From: Elusimicrobiaceae bacterium
GTDB lineage: Bacteria > Elusimicrobiota > Elusimicrobia > Elusimicrobiales > Elusimicrobiaceae
DNA length: 64,000 nucleotides
Assembly (NCBI GenBank): GCA_016283355.1
Contig: JAEEMS010000023.1
Coordinates: 1-64,000, forward strand
Direction of reading: 5' to 3'
The notes below the pieces were generated by a model that was given only the letters and a program-made list of their open reading frames with translations, was not told the DNA's origin and ran no database searches. Every line of letters starts with the position of its first letter. Positions within the stretch are counted from its first letter, which is position 1. A program made the position numbers and the translations under genes. Positions 7,796 through 16,755 of the stretch are shown one piece after another.

Positions 7796-10053
7796 TTCCG
7801 TTCCTCCAAAAACGGGGGAAGTAAGAAAAGGGCTCCCAGTGCCGCTCCGCTAATGCCAAACAAAGCAGAAACGCCCATCATTTTAAGTACAGGATGCAAC
7901 GCCACCGCTAATACGCCAAACCCCACTAACGTAGAAAAACCGGCCGCCAACAACGCTCGATTGGGATAAAGTTTTTCTTGTTCGGGATGTGTATATTTCA
8001 TTACTTGGAAGATACCGTAATCAATACCTAACCCCATTAATAACGGCAAGAAAATCAATACAAACAAGTTCACTTGCATCCGCAATAACGCAAACCCGCC
8101 AAAAATCATACAAGCCCCCGTTATTACCGGCACAAACGTTAAAAGAGCATGCTTCCAATTTCTAAATACGCCCCATACAGCAAGTAAATTGAGCAAAAAC
8201 GCCACGATTACTACTGTAATGGCTTCATAGCGAATCGCAAGCGATAATTTTTTTTGCAAAGAAGCGGACGAAAGGAAATAAACATCTTTTCCGTTGCCCA
8301 ATTCCTCGTATTTTTTTTCATCCGGTACCAAGTTAGCCACCCCATAGGTTCCGTCGGAAAGCGATACAAAAGGATTATAAATCTTCGTAAAATCAAACGT
8401 ATCCGGAGGGAGTGTCTCTTGTGAAAGCCCCTTGAAGAACGGCTCAAAAGCTTGTGCATTCAGCCCTTGTTTTGCGGCCTCTTCTTCTGTCATCAAACGC
8501 GTGTACTGAACACGGTCCGCCGTCCAAAAATTTTTCCAACGTTGTTTGCGAATCACTTGCCCCCATATGGAAGGCAAGACCTCATTTACCGCCCAAGTTT
8601 CCCCAAGCTGCCGAGCCAATTGTTCGTTTTTGGCCTGCGCTTCATCCAGCGTATTCCCCAGCACAAATAATAATCCGTGGGTTTGTTGAGCACTCCCTAA
8701 TACCGGCTCGGCCCGTTTTTTATCCTCTAACAATTTTGCTGAAAACCCGTTTAAACCGTTTAAGTCCACATTCAAACGAATTTGTTGGACGCCAAACGCG
8801 CCAAACAAAAGCAAACAAGCCGCCACAAAAATTGCCTCCCGTTTAGAAAGCCCTTTTTGGGAGCTGGCGTACATTACTGCTGTTTTTTTAGGAAGCGCCG
8901 TAAAATAAGCGGGTAACACGTAGAGCGTAAGCCACAAAGAGAGAGAAAGTGCCAATAATGAAAATACTGCAATTTGCCGAAAGACCTCTACGCCCGAAAA
9001 GAAAAGGGCTACAAAGCACATGGCAGACGTTAAGAAATTACATTCCAAATGTTTTTTAAGCCGTTGAGCTGCCTCATAAGGCAAATCCCCGCTATAACAC
9101 ATAGCAAAAAAGATGTAAATAACATAATCTACGGATAAACCGGCCACCACACTGCCAAACCCTAACGTGATACCGGATAGACGCCCGAAAATTAATGCAG
9201 TTACTACCGCAGCCGGGGGTAAGATAACCAGAGGCAACAAATAGATAAGCAAAGCCGTTTTATGGCGGAAAAAAACGAAAAATAAAACAGCCAATCCGAT
9301 TACCGCCAAGATAGAAATTTTGACCAAATCTTTATGAACGGCCTTTACATTTTCAGCCGTATAGCGCACAGCTCCCAAATAGAAAGCTTGGGCGGTATTG
9401 CCTAATTTCTCAACTGCGCGCTTGAAAGCACGGTCAAACCGACGTACGTCTTGAAATCGGGCTGCAGGGAATGTAGTATCCACCATTGCCAACCGCGTCA
9501 AACCGTCTTTGGAAACGAGGGTCCCTTCTTCGTACTCTACTCCGGCCGTCTGAAAAAGAGACAATTTTTTAATCATAAGCTGTGTCAAATCCAGGGGGTC
9601 ATTGAGGACTTGTTTACGCAGGAAAAACCCATCCAACGAGAAAAGTTTCTCTCTGTTTTTTTGCATCTGATCGGCTAATCCCGGGGGAGTAATGCGATCT
9701 CCCAGTTCTTCCTTATCTTGTTCGGAAAAACGATACGGCAAGGCGTGCAATAAATCAATCCCCATCTCGACACCCGGTTCAAAAGGTTTAATAAGAAAAG
9801 GGGCCAGTTCCTGTTGCAATACCATCAAGGCGCGTTGTGCTTCTTGTGCGGTGGTTGCTTGCACTCCCAAAAAAGTTTTCCGGTGCAATGCACTCTCACT
9901 AAACAATTCCATTTCTTTTTGAATCGGAGAAGGAATCAAAGCAGACATATCCTCATCCAATTTGATAGAGCGAGCCACAAAACAACTCAGTGTAATTAAC
10001 AACACCGCCAGTAAGGCGGCCAATCTTTTATGAAACAGAATCCATCTTCGCAT
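7792..10053 (-). CDS. MMPL/RND-family lipid exporter
   Basis: A 753-aa polytopic protein with the two-fold repeat of RND/MMPL transporters. Each half has an isolated N-terminal helix, a large periplasmic loop and a cluster of five helices. The motifs GLSVDYVIYIFF and MGLGIDYGIFQVMK match the conserved GxxxDY signature in helix 4 of each half, thought to carry protons. It probably exports the cluster's lipid product across the inner membrane. It is positioned next to LolA and the small lipoprotein, sharing 1-4 bp with each. Confidence 0.88.
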   Translation of the reverse strand: MRRWILFHKRLAALLAVLLITLSCFVARSIKLDEDMSALIPSPIQKEMELFSESALHRKTFLGVQATTAQEAQRALMVLQQELAPFLIKPFEPGVEMGIDLLHALPYRFSEQDKEELGDRITPPGLADQMQKNREKLFSLDGFFLRKQVLNDPLDLTQLMIKKLSLFQTAGVEYEEGTLVSKDGLTRLAMVDTTFPAARFQDVRRFDRAFKRAVEKLGNTAQAFYLGAVRYTAENVKAVHKDLVKISILAVIGLAVLFFVFFRHKTALLIYLLPLVILPPAAVVTALIFGRLSGITLGFGSVVAGLSVDYVIYIFFAMCYSGDLPYEAAQRLKKHLECNFLTSAMCFVALFFSGVEVFRQIAVFSLLALSLSLWLTLYVLPAYFTALPKKTAVMYASSQKGLSKREAIFVAACLLLFGAFGVQQIRLNVDLNGLNGFSAKLLEDKKRAEPVLGSAQQTHGLLFVLGNTLDEAQAKNEQLARQLGETWAVNEVLPSIWGQVIRKQRWKNFWTADRVQYTRLMTEEEAAKQGLNAQAFEPFFKGLSQETLPPDTFDFTKIYNPFVSLSDGTYGVANLVPDEKKYEELGNGKDVYFLSSASLQKKLSLAIRYEAITVVIVAFLLNLLAVWGVFRNWKHALLTFVPVITGACMIFGGFALLRMQVNLFVLIFLPLLMGLGIDYGIFQVMKYTHPEQEKLYPNRALLAAGFSTLVGFGVLAVALHPVLKMMGVSALFGISGAALGALFLLPPFLEERK

Positions 10054-10652
10054 TAGAACACTCCTTGCGGCAAAGGTTGATTTAGCCGTGTATGCATAAA
10101 AGTTAAAATCGTTCGATCTCCCGTGGTTTCTTGCAACTCCAATTTTTTAATCGAAGGCAAATCTCCTTCTTGTAACCAAAGCGAGATTTGCATAGAATCT
10201 CCCATTTGTTTTTGACGAGGAACAAATATCAAACAATCCTCTTGCCGTAAAATACGGTAATATTTATCCAAACGTTCCACATCCATTGCCAGCCACGTCA
10301 TCATCTGTGCAATTACCGTGCGGGCAACGGATCCTTTTACCGGAGTTTTACCGTTTGCAGTTAATCGAAAAACTTTTCCGTCTTGAAAAACCATTCCGTT
10401 TTCGAATGGTTCGGTATATTGCCAGTGTAAATTGGCAGGATTTTTCCGAAAATAAAATTTTCCTTTACTTCGTACGGGATCAGTCAGCAACGCCATATGA
10501 TTTTCCTGCACAAACTGGCTTTCGATGGTTTGTACTTGTGCAAAACGTTGCGCCAACGCCTTGAGTTGTGCACCAGTTACTGTTTCTTGTGCGAGGCAAG
10601 GTTGGAATAAAATGCTTACCAATAAAGCCCATAAAATTTGATATTTTCTCAT
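10053..10652 (-). CDS. LolA-like outer-membrane lipoprotein carrier
   Basis: A 199-aa periplasmic protein with a signal peptide (cleavage after FQPCLA) and the LolA-family pattern: TIESQFVQENHM, then SKGKFYFRKNPANLHWQYTEPF. It is diverged from housekeeping LolA and probably serves as the periplasmic carrier for the polyene-type lipid exported by the adjacent MMPL protein. The stop overlaps the exporter start by 1 bp (TAATG). Confidence 0.82.
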   Translation of the reverse strand: MRKYQILWALLVSILFQPCLAQETVTGAQLKALAQRFAQVQTIESQFVQENHMALLTDPVRSKGKFYFRKNPANLHWQYTEPFENGMVFQDGKVFRLTANGKTPVKGSVARTVIAQMMTWLAMDVERLDKYYRILRQEDCLIFVPRQKQMGDSMQISLWLQEGDLPSIKKLELQETTGDRTILTFMHTRLNQPLPQGVF

Positions 10653-10661
10653 TTTTCTTTC

Positions 10662-11126
10662 TTAAGCACCCACCGATAATTTATCAAGAGACGGCCCGGT
10701 CCCTTCCCACATAAAGATATAAACCGTACCTTCTGCCACTATTTGTGCACCGCGTTGTACTCTTCCTCTTACAATTCGTGTGCCAAAACAATCATCCATT
10801 TGCGTCGTAAAAATTGTCAAAATATCTCCAGCATGCGCAAAATCAGAAATCGTCAAATCGCGAATATTTGCCAAATAACCACCGCCATCAATCGTTTCGC
10901 CTCGCCAGACACGGCGTTGTGCTTCACATGCTGCAAACCCTTGCGCAATCAACTCACAAAAAACTTCAGGGGCCAGGGTACCGTCCTCACGTAAAAATAA
11001 GTGATCCGGCCGAACATAAGCCCGCGCTTGCCCTTCGTTTTCCTCAACAACAAGCACCTCATCCACCAAACGCATCGGCGGTTGGTGCGGAATTAACTCT
11101 GCTACCGAAGAAAAGGTGTTCTTCAT
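10662..11126 (-). CDS. 3-hydroxyacyl-ACP dehydratase-like protein (FabA/FabZ family)
   Basis: A 154-aa hot-dog protein beginning with the FabZ-type entry ELIPHQPPMRLVDEV. It contains a predicted catalytic acid region at EVFCELIAQGFAACEAQ, which lines up with the FabA/FabZ E/D-x-M/L-A-Q helix. It would dehydrate 3-hydroxyacyl-ACP to build conjugated double bonds in each cycle with the reductase and synthase. It overlaps the PlsC-like gene by 4 bp. Confidence 0.82.
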   Translation of the reverse strand: MKNTFSSVAELIPHQPPMRLVDEVLVVEENEGQARAYVRPDHLFLREDGTLAPEVFCELIAQGFAACEAQRRVWRGETIDGGGYLANIRDLTISDFAHAGDILTIFTTQMDDCFGTRIVRGRVQRGAQIVAEGTVYIFMWEGTGPSLDKLSVGA

Positions 11127-11851
11127 TTCGCTTCCTGGGTATTTACAAAATCCATAATCTTTTTCTTAACGTCCTGTGCCATTTTCAAGTGTCCTAACTC
11201 GCCGCTGTAAGAACGAGGGGAAATAGGTTCAAATTGTTTCAGTACAACACGCGAAGCACGTAACCAAATACTACCTACCGGCAACATTTTACCGGTACCG
11301 CTAATGGCCATCGGAACTACGGGCAAGTTTAATTGCTCTGCCAAGAAAAAAGCCCCGCTTTTAAACCGTGCCTGCGGATTCTTTCGAGAACCTTGCGGAA
11401 AAAGCATAATGGCACATCCGTTCTGTGCCGCCTTACGGCATTGCTCCAGCATGATTTGCGGGGGGGTTTTTTCCGCATCAATGTAACCTGCTCCGTTCAT
11501 TACAAAACGGAAAAAAGGTAATTTAAACACCCACCCTTTCGTAATATAGAGCACATTATCAAATCCCAATGCGGCCACCGTGTAAAGATCCAAAGCACTT
11601 TGATGATTGGCCGTAACAACACATGGTCCCAATGGAGCATCTGTTTTTTCTACTGTTAATTTTTTGGCACAAAGACGAATAAAAAACAAAATCCCTTTGG
11701 ATTGTATATACACAAATTTTCGTACCCGCTGTCCGTCTTTACCTGGCCAAAAGTAAAGTACCGGGAAAGCACACAACGTAGAAAGCCCTAGCCATAGTAG
11801 TGCACCGCTTCCCCATAGCAGTGTATTGATTGCTGTACGAAAATATTTCAT
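11123..11851 (-). CDS. PlsC-type 1-acylglycerol-3-phosphate acyltransferase-like protein
   Basis: A 242-aa acyltransferase with the HX4D motif VTANHQSALDLYT and the downstream LFPQGSRKNPQARFKSG block, plus an N-terminal membrane helix (NTLLWGSGALLWLGLSTLCAF). It probably uses an ACP-bound chain from this cluster, although a general phospholipid role cannot be excluded. It overlaps the ACP and dehydratase genes by 4 bp each. Confidence 0.83.
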   Translation of the reverse strand: MKYFRTAINTLLWGSGALLWLGLSTLCAFPVLYFWPGKDGQRVRKFVYIQSKGILFFIRLCAKKLTVEKTDAPLGPCVVTANHQSALDLYTVAALGFDNVLYITKGWVFKLPFFRFVMNGAGYIDAEKTPPQIMLEQCRKAAQNGCAIMLFPQGSRKNPQARFKSGAFFLAEQLNLPVVPMAISGTGKMLPVGSIWLRASRVVLKQFEPISPRSYSGELGHLKMAQDVKKKIMDFVNTQEAK

Positions 11852-12105
11852 TTTTGAGCTTCGTTGGCTAATTTTTCAATAAAATTGTATAAATCGTTTA
11901 ATGTTACCATGGATCGTAAATCATATTTTTGGCGCAACGTCATACCGAATTTTTGCTCCAGTACAACCACCATATCTACCGCATCCAAGCTATCTAGCCC
12001 CAAATCGGTTTGAAACGAGGCCTCCGGCCGTAATTGTTCAACGGGCAACTCAAATTCTTTACTTAAAGCTTCATTTGTTTTTTGAATAATTTCTTCACGT
12101 GTCAT
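11848..12105 (-). CDS. Acyl carrier protein, first of the cluster
   Basis: An 85-aa ACP with the phosphopantetheine Ser in LGLDSLDAVDMVVVLEQKFG. Acidic helix 2 is well conserved for docking with the ketoacyl synthase encoded 1 bp upstream in the operon. It is a standard-length ACP, and its position directly after the first synthase suggests it is that enzyme's carrier. Confidence 0.9.
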   Translation of the reverse strand: MTREEIIQKTNEALSKEFELPVEQLRPEASFQTDLGLDSLDAVDMVVVLEQKFGMTLRQKYDLRSMVTLNDLYNFIEKLANEAQK

Positions 12106-12106
12106 T

Positions 12107-13330
12107 TTAAGGTCTCCTCATCAAAAGTGAGCAATTATTTCCGCCGATCGCAAAACTATTTTTTAAAATCACGGATATGGGTTGTTGCTGTGCTTGCGTT
12201 ACATATTGCGCCGTGCCACAACGTTCATCTACCGTTTCTAAATTTTTAACGGGGATTATTTCGCCTGTTTCCAACATTTTGACACAAGCGATCAGTTCGA
12301 GCGCCCCGCTGGCTCCCATTGTGTGGCCTAAATGTCCTTTTAAACTATTGATTTTTACCGCAGCTCCAAACATTTTTTCCACTGCCTTGGACTCTGCAAT
12401 ATCACCTACAATCGTACCGGTAGCATGTGCATTTACCAAATCAATTTGGTGCGGAGATAAATTTGCGCGCTCCACCGCACGACGCATGCATTTTTCAATC
12501 ATTACATCCGAAGGATAGGCCATATTTTCGGTTTCCGTATTGGCCGCCACAGAAAGTATACGTGCCAAAATAGTAGCGCCACGTGCTCGCGCACTTTGTT
12601 CACTCTCCAAAAACAATAGGCCGCACCCTTCCGCCACTACCAACCCGCTGCGGTTTTTATCAAATGGGGCAGATGCTTTTTCAGGACAATCGTTAGCGTG
12701 AAAAGAAGCAGCTTGCATAATATCAAAACAGGCACTGAAAAGGGGATGATATTCTTCCGTCCCGCCACAAAGCGCTTGAGAAACCAAACCTGACTTAATA
12801 GCCAAATATCCTAATGCCACATTATACAACCCCGTAGCACAAGCATCACTTGCCCCCAAGGAAGGGCCATTAATGCCCAACGCCTGTGCAGTAGTGGCAA
12901 GGGGGGAATGGTTCATAATTTGCAAGAAATCCGAAGTTTTGACTAATTCCAAATGGCCTTCATTACACGATGATACTATATTCATCCATACCGAAATACT
13001 GTTAAGGGTGGAACCCATAAAAAATCCGAGATTTTCCGGTGCTTCTTTGTAGCCGGCTTGGGCCAATGCTTCTTGCGCTGCGACGTACGCATAACAGGCC
13101 ATTTTACTCATGGAACGGCGGTTGCGGCGGGGAATAAAAGAGAAATCCGTCTCCGGCACAGTGGCAGCAACTTTAGTTTTCACCATAGGAAGTTGCTCTA
13201 ACTCTGTTACCCGGTGTATGCAATTTTTATTTTGCAGTAACCCATGCCATAACGGGTCTATACCATTCCCGTAGGGGGAAACGGCTCCCAATCCCGTAAT
13301 TACAACCGAAGTATCCTCGAAAGTTGCCAT
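12107..13330 (-). CDS. Beta-ketoacyl-ACP synthase (FabF-like), cluster enzyme 2; first gene of the operon
   Basis: A 407-aa condensing enzyme with Cys164 in SDACATGLYN, His in NAHATGTIVGDIAES and His in KGHLGHTMGASGALE, so it appears catalytic. It heads the operon that continues to position 1225 with overlaps or gaps of at most 9 bp. There is no Shine-Dalgarno sequence. A TATAAT box ends 8 nt before the ATG, so the operon mRNA is probably leaderless or nearly so. It differs clearly from the synthase at 3117, fitting the two-synthase design of aryl-polyene clusters. Confidence 0.88.
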   Translation of the reverse strand: MATFEDTSVVITGLGAVSPYGNGIDPLWHGLLQNKNCIHRVTELEQLPMVKTKVAATVPETDFSFIPRRNRRSMSKMACYAYVAAQEALAQAGYKEAPENLGFFMGSTLNSISVWMNIVSSCNEGHLELVKTSDFLQIMNHSPLATTAQALGINGPSLGASDACATGLYNVALGYLAIKSGLVSQALCGGTEEYHPLFSACFDIMQAASFHANDCPEKASAPFDKNRSGLVVAEGCGLLFLESEQSARARGATILARILSVAANTETENMAYPSDVMIEKCMRRAVERANLSPHQIDLVNAHATGTIVGDIAESKAVEKMFGAAVKINSLKGHLGHTMGASGALELIACVKMLETGEIIPVKNLETVDERCGTAQYVTQAQQQPISVILKNSFAIGGNNCSLLMRRP

Positions 13331-13338
13331 ACAAAAGT

Positions 13339-13344
13339 ATTATA
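13339..13344 (-). promoter_or_regulatory. -10 box of the polyene-like operon (leaderless arrangement)
   Basis: TATAAT on the minus strand is followed by ACTTTTGT and then the ATG of the first ketoacyl synthase. No convincing -35 box is seen at 17 nt, and no purine-rich ribosome site precedes the ATG. Confidence 0.55.
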
Positions 13345-13395
13345 TAAAATTTCGCGCGCGTGTACGTAAATGCCCTAATTTTTCTTAGAAAAATA

Positions 13396-13427
13396 AAAAA
13401 GCAGAAAATAAATATTTTCTGCTTTTT
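13396..13427 (-). terminator. Rho-independent terminator after the FabG-like gene
   Basis: A perfect 15-bp stem (AAAAAGCAGAAAATA with its complement, 2-nt loop) is followed on the minus strand by TTTATTTTTC. It separates fabG from the operon starting at 13330. Confidence 0.75.
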
Positions 13428-13447
13428 CAAATATTTTGCACGTAATT

Positions 13448-14185
13448 TTAGTTCATTACAACTCCACCATTAACGTGAAATACTTGCCCTGTAATGTAAG
13501 ATGCCTTATCGGAACACAAAAAGCTGACCATATCCGCTATTTCTTGCGGAGTTCCCAATCGGCCCAACGGGATGAGTGGGAGAATTTTTTCTTTGGGAAG
13601 TCCGTCTAGCATTTCAGTTTCAATAAATCCGGGAGAAACGGCATTGACGGTAATTTTGCGCTTGGCTACCTCTAACGCCAAGCTACGGGTTGCGCCAACC
13701 AATCCCGCTTTGGCGGCCGAGTAATTGGTTTGACCGGGAACCGGAGCATGCGCAGCGGCGGAAGCGATATTCACAATTCTTCCCTGTTTCGCACGCACCA
13801 TGGCGGCTAAAACAGTTTTGGTCACATTATGAAATCCGCCCAACACTGTGTTAATCACACGGTTCCATTCGGCCGTTTGCATAAACACCAACAAATTATC
13901 TTTCCGTAACCCGGCATTATTTACCAACACATAAGGGACCTGCCCTTTTTCCAAAAACACGGACAATGCCTTCTGCACAGCTTGTTCGTCCGCCACATCA
14001 AACGGCAACAAGGTGCAATTTACTCCGCACGCTTCAATTTCTTTTTGTGTTTGTTGGGCCGCGCTATGATTGGAGTGATAGTTGAGCCAAATATCAAAGC
14101 CGTCTTTTGCCAGTTGCCCAGCAATCGCTCTCCCAATTCCGCGGCTGGCACCGGTTACTAAGGCAATTTTTCTAGAAACATTCAT
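13448..14185 (-). CDS. fabG: 3-oxoacyl-ACP reductase (FabG-type SDR)
   Basis: A 245-aa short-chain dehydrogenase with the NADPH motif TGASRGIGRAIA, the NNAG loop (VLVNNAGLRKDN) and the catalytic YSAAK with the upstream NIASAAA serine. It would reduce 3-oxoacyl-ACP to 3-hydroxyacyl-ACP using NADPH. It lies just upstream of the cluster on the same strand but has its own terminator. It may serve the polyene-like pathway, general fatty acid synthesis, or both. Confidence 0.88.
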   Translation of the reverse strand: MNVSRKIALVTGASRGIGRAIAGQLAKDGFDIWLNYHSNHSAAQQTQKEIEACGVNCTLLPFDVADEQAVQKALSVFLEKGQVPYVLVNNAGLRKDNLLVFMQTAEWNRVINTVLGGFHNVTKTVLAAMVRAKQGRIVNIASAAAHAPVPGQTNYSAAKAGLVGATRSLALEVAKRKITVNAVSPGFIETEMLDGLPKEKILPLIPLGRLGTPQEIADMVSFLCSDKASYITGQVFHVNGGVVMN

Positions 14186-14225
14186 TTGTTTTTATCCTTA
14201 AAATTAACTAAAATTAGATAAGAAT

Positions 14226-15311
14226 ATGATAACTAAAAACACACCAAAAAACAATCACTTTCGCCGCGTACGCCGGCAGGGACCGACGATGGCAGACATC
14301 GCTTTTGATGCGCAAAAAATTGCCTTTGCGCCTATTAGTTTTCAAGCGGCACTTGCGCTGCGCGATTTGGGTATTTTGCCTTTACTCAATCAAGCTCCTG
14401 CGGATGATAAAACCATTGCCAAAAAATTAAAACTTTCGCTTTATGCCGTACAAACGTTATTGGAAGTAGGCACGGGGCTTGGCTTGGTGGAACTTAGTCA
14501 GGGGAAATACACGTTAAGTAAAACGGGCTGGTTTTTTACGTTCGACCCCATGACACGTGCGAATACCGATTTTGTACAAGATGTATGTTATTTGGGAATG
14601 TTCTCTTTACAATCTTCCCTTACTAAAGGAAAACCTACGGGACTAAAAGTGTTCGGCAAGTGGCACACTGTATATGAAGCGTTGTCAAAACTCCCTAAAA
14701 AAGTACAAAAAAGCTGGTTCCAATTTGACCATTTTTACTCGGACATTGCCTTCCCGGAAATTTTACCCCTTGTATTTGAATTAAAACCCAAACTTATCTA
14801 TGACATCGGCGGAAATACCGGTAAATGGGCCAAAAAATGCTTGCAGTATGATTCTTCCGTCCGTGTTGGAATTGTAGATTTACCCGGGCAGTTAAAAATG
14901 GCTCAAAAAAATTTGCGCGCTTATAAAGAACGAACGCAATTTCATGCTGTGAATTTGTTGGATAAAAACAGCAAAATACCCGCCGGAGCGGATGCTTTTC
15001 TCATGAGCCAATTTTTGGACTGTTTCTCCAAGCAAGAAATCATCGCTATTCTTAAAAAAGTAAAAGCAGCTGCGTCCAAAAAATCGGCCATTTATATTTT
15101 AGAGCCGTTGTGGGACCAACAAGAGTATGAAGCCGCCACTTATTGTTTAAACCATACGTCTCTTTATTTCACAAACATTGCCAATGGAAATAGCAAGATG
15201 TATAGCTTGCCGGAAATGCAAGATTGTGTTCGAAAAGCCGGTTTAAAAATAGACAAGATTTTTAATGGGGTCGGCCGTTTTGCTTACACACTCATCCGGT
15301 GCAAAAAATGA
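14226..15311 (+). CDS. SAM-dependent O-methyltransferase-like protein
   Basis: A 361-aa class I methyltransferase with an N-terminal winged-helix/dimerisation region, as in plant-type and polyketide O-methyltransferases (AAKKLKLSLYAVQTLLEVG-like helix, then YDIGGNTGKW as SAM motif I). It is divergent from fabG and paired with an MFS transporter. Flexirubin and aryl-polyene clusters often carry a methyltransferase acting on the aryl head, which is the likely role here. The track start lacks a ribosome site; ATG 14289 (MADIAFD), preceded by CAGGGA, is a real alternative. Confidence 0.78.
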   Translation: MITKNTPKNNHFRRVRRQGPTMADIAFDAQKIAFAPISFQAALALRDLGILPLLNQAPADDKTIAKKLKLSLYAVQTLLEVGTGLGLVELSQGKYTLSKTGWFFTFDPMTRANTDFVQDVCYLGMFSLQSSLTKGKPTGLKVFGKWHTVYEALSKLPKKVQKSWFQFDHFYSDIAFPEILPLVFELKPKLIYDIGGNTGKWAKKCLQYDSSVRVGIVDLPGQLKMAQKNLRAYKERTQFHAVNLLDKNSKIPAGADAFLMSQFLDCFSKQEIIAILKKVKAAASKKSAIYILEPLWDQQEYEAATYCLNHTSLYFTNIANGNSKMYSLPEMQDCVRKAGLKIDKIFNGVGRFAYTLIRCKK

Positions 15312-16693
15312 CTTCCCCTGCTTTGCCACATCTAAGTCGCAAATGGCTCATCTTTACGGTTACGGCTAATGGGACGTTCATGTCCACTCTATCTGCCGGC
15401 ATTGTAAACATTGCTTTGCCCACCATGTCCCATGAGTTTGGTGTAAGTTTAGAAAGCATACAACTGGTTGTTAGTTTTTATCTATTGGTACTTACTACGC
15501 TGTTACCCGTTTTCGGAAAACTCAGTGATATCTATAGCCGCAAATGGATGTATTTAGGTGGGTTTATTACATTCGGTGTGGGGGCATTTTTAGGGGCACT
15601 CTCTCATTCTCTACCCACTATGTTACTGGCCCGAGGGATCCAGGGTATCGGTTCTTCTGCCATGATGGCTACGTCACAAGCATTAATTGCTCAAGTATTT
15701 CACGGAACATCGCGCGGCAGAGCATTTGGTGCTATCGGGGCAGTGGTGGCGTGCGGTTCATTGGCAGGCCCCGCTATCGGAGGAGCTCTTATTCAAACTT
15801 GGGGATGGAAAAGTATCTTTTGGCTTTCTGTTCCCATAGCAGCCATCGGTGTATGGCGCGGAATTTATCTGATTCCGCGGTTTAATGCCCACAAACGCAG
15901 CAAGTTCGACGTAAAAGGGGCCCTACTCTATAGTGGAATGAGTTTTTCGTTTTTGTTTGCACTCAATACCGCAGCAGACAAAGGATGGACGCATCCTCTT
16001 ATCGTTGGAAGCTTTGCTGTTTCTCTATTACTTTTAGGGGGATTTATACACCGGGCACGAACTGTCAAACATCCTTTTTTGGATGTAGAAATTTTCAAAA
16101 ATCCTGTTATTTCCATTGGATGTACAGTAGCACTTTTGGGCTATTTAGCTCTATTTGTCAACACAGTGTTACTCCCGTTTTATCTAACGGAAATTATGGG
16201 GATGGATCCTATCAAAATAGGATTACTCATTTTGCCTTTCCCGGTAATGCTTGCTATTGCTTCAGCCGTAGCAGGAGCGCTCAATGCTAAATGGCCTGCA
16301 CGTATTCTAACAACTATTGGGTTCTGCTTAATTATTTTGGGCACATTGTTGTTTGCTTTTATTGGTCATAAACCGAGTATTTCTTACATCATATTGGCCC
16401 AGCTTATTATGGGGGCCGGTTCCGGAACTTTCCAAGTTCCCAATAACAATACCGTCGTGAGTGCGGCTCCAAGGGGAAAATTAGGCGTAGTAGCCAGCAT
16501 GAACGCATTGGCACGCAATGTAGGAATGATTTTTGGAATTGCACTTTCCGTTGCTGTTTTTGCTGCGGTGCAAAATTGTTTAAACAGCCACGGAGTCAAC
16601 ACACCGGACGCTTTCATTGGTGGATTCCAAGCTGCTATGCTATTGGGAACCGTTTGTGCCGTAGTGGGGGGAATATTATCTGCCAAAAGATAA
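15308..16693 (+). CDS. MFS transporter, DHA2 (multidrug/antiporter) type
   Basis: About 462 residues with many hydrophobic helices, probably 14. It carries the MFS signature GKLSDIYSRKWMYLGG between helices 2 and 3 and the antiporter motif C region (GSLAGPAIGGALIQTWGWKSIFW). The track starts at GTG 15299; ATG 15308 overlaps the methyltransferase stop as ATGA and is the more likely start. It probably exports a small amphipathic molecule; a link to the neighbouring cluster is inferred from position only. Confidence 0.83.
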   Translation: MTSPALPHLSRKWLIFTVTANGTFMSTLSAGIVNIALPTMSHEFGVSLESIQLVVSFYLLVLTTLLPVFGKLSDIYSRKWMYLGGFITFGVGAFLGALSHSLPTMLLARGIQGIGSSAMMATSQALIAQVFHGTSRGRAFGAIGAVVACGSLAGPAIGGALIQTWGWKSIFWLSVPIAAIGVWRGIYLIPRFNAHKRSKFDVKGALLYSGMSFSFLFALNTAADKGWTHPLIVGSFAVSLLLLGGFIHRARTVKHPFLDVEIFKNPVISIGCTVALLGYLALFVNTVLLPFYLTEIMGMDPIKIGLLILPFPVMLAIASAVAGALNAKWPARILTTIGFCLIILGTLLFAFIGHKPSISYIILAQLIMGAGSGTFQVPNNNTVVSAAPRGKLGVVASMNALARNVGMIFGIALSVAVFAAVQNCLNSHGVNTPDAFIGGFQAAMLLGTVCAVVGGILSAKR

Positions 16694-16709
16694 TTTAGAT
16701 AATAATAAA

Positions 16710-16734
16710 ACAGGGCCGCTGAAAGCGACCCTGT
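16710..16734 (-). terminator. Terminator of the secreted-protein gene at 16756
   Basis: A hairpin of ACAGGGTCGC/GCGGCCCTGT with one mismatch, followed on the minus strand by TTTTATTATT. It may also act weakly for the convergent MFS gene. Confidence 0.6.
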
Positions 16735-16755
16735 CTGTTACAAATAATTACCACA

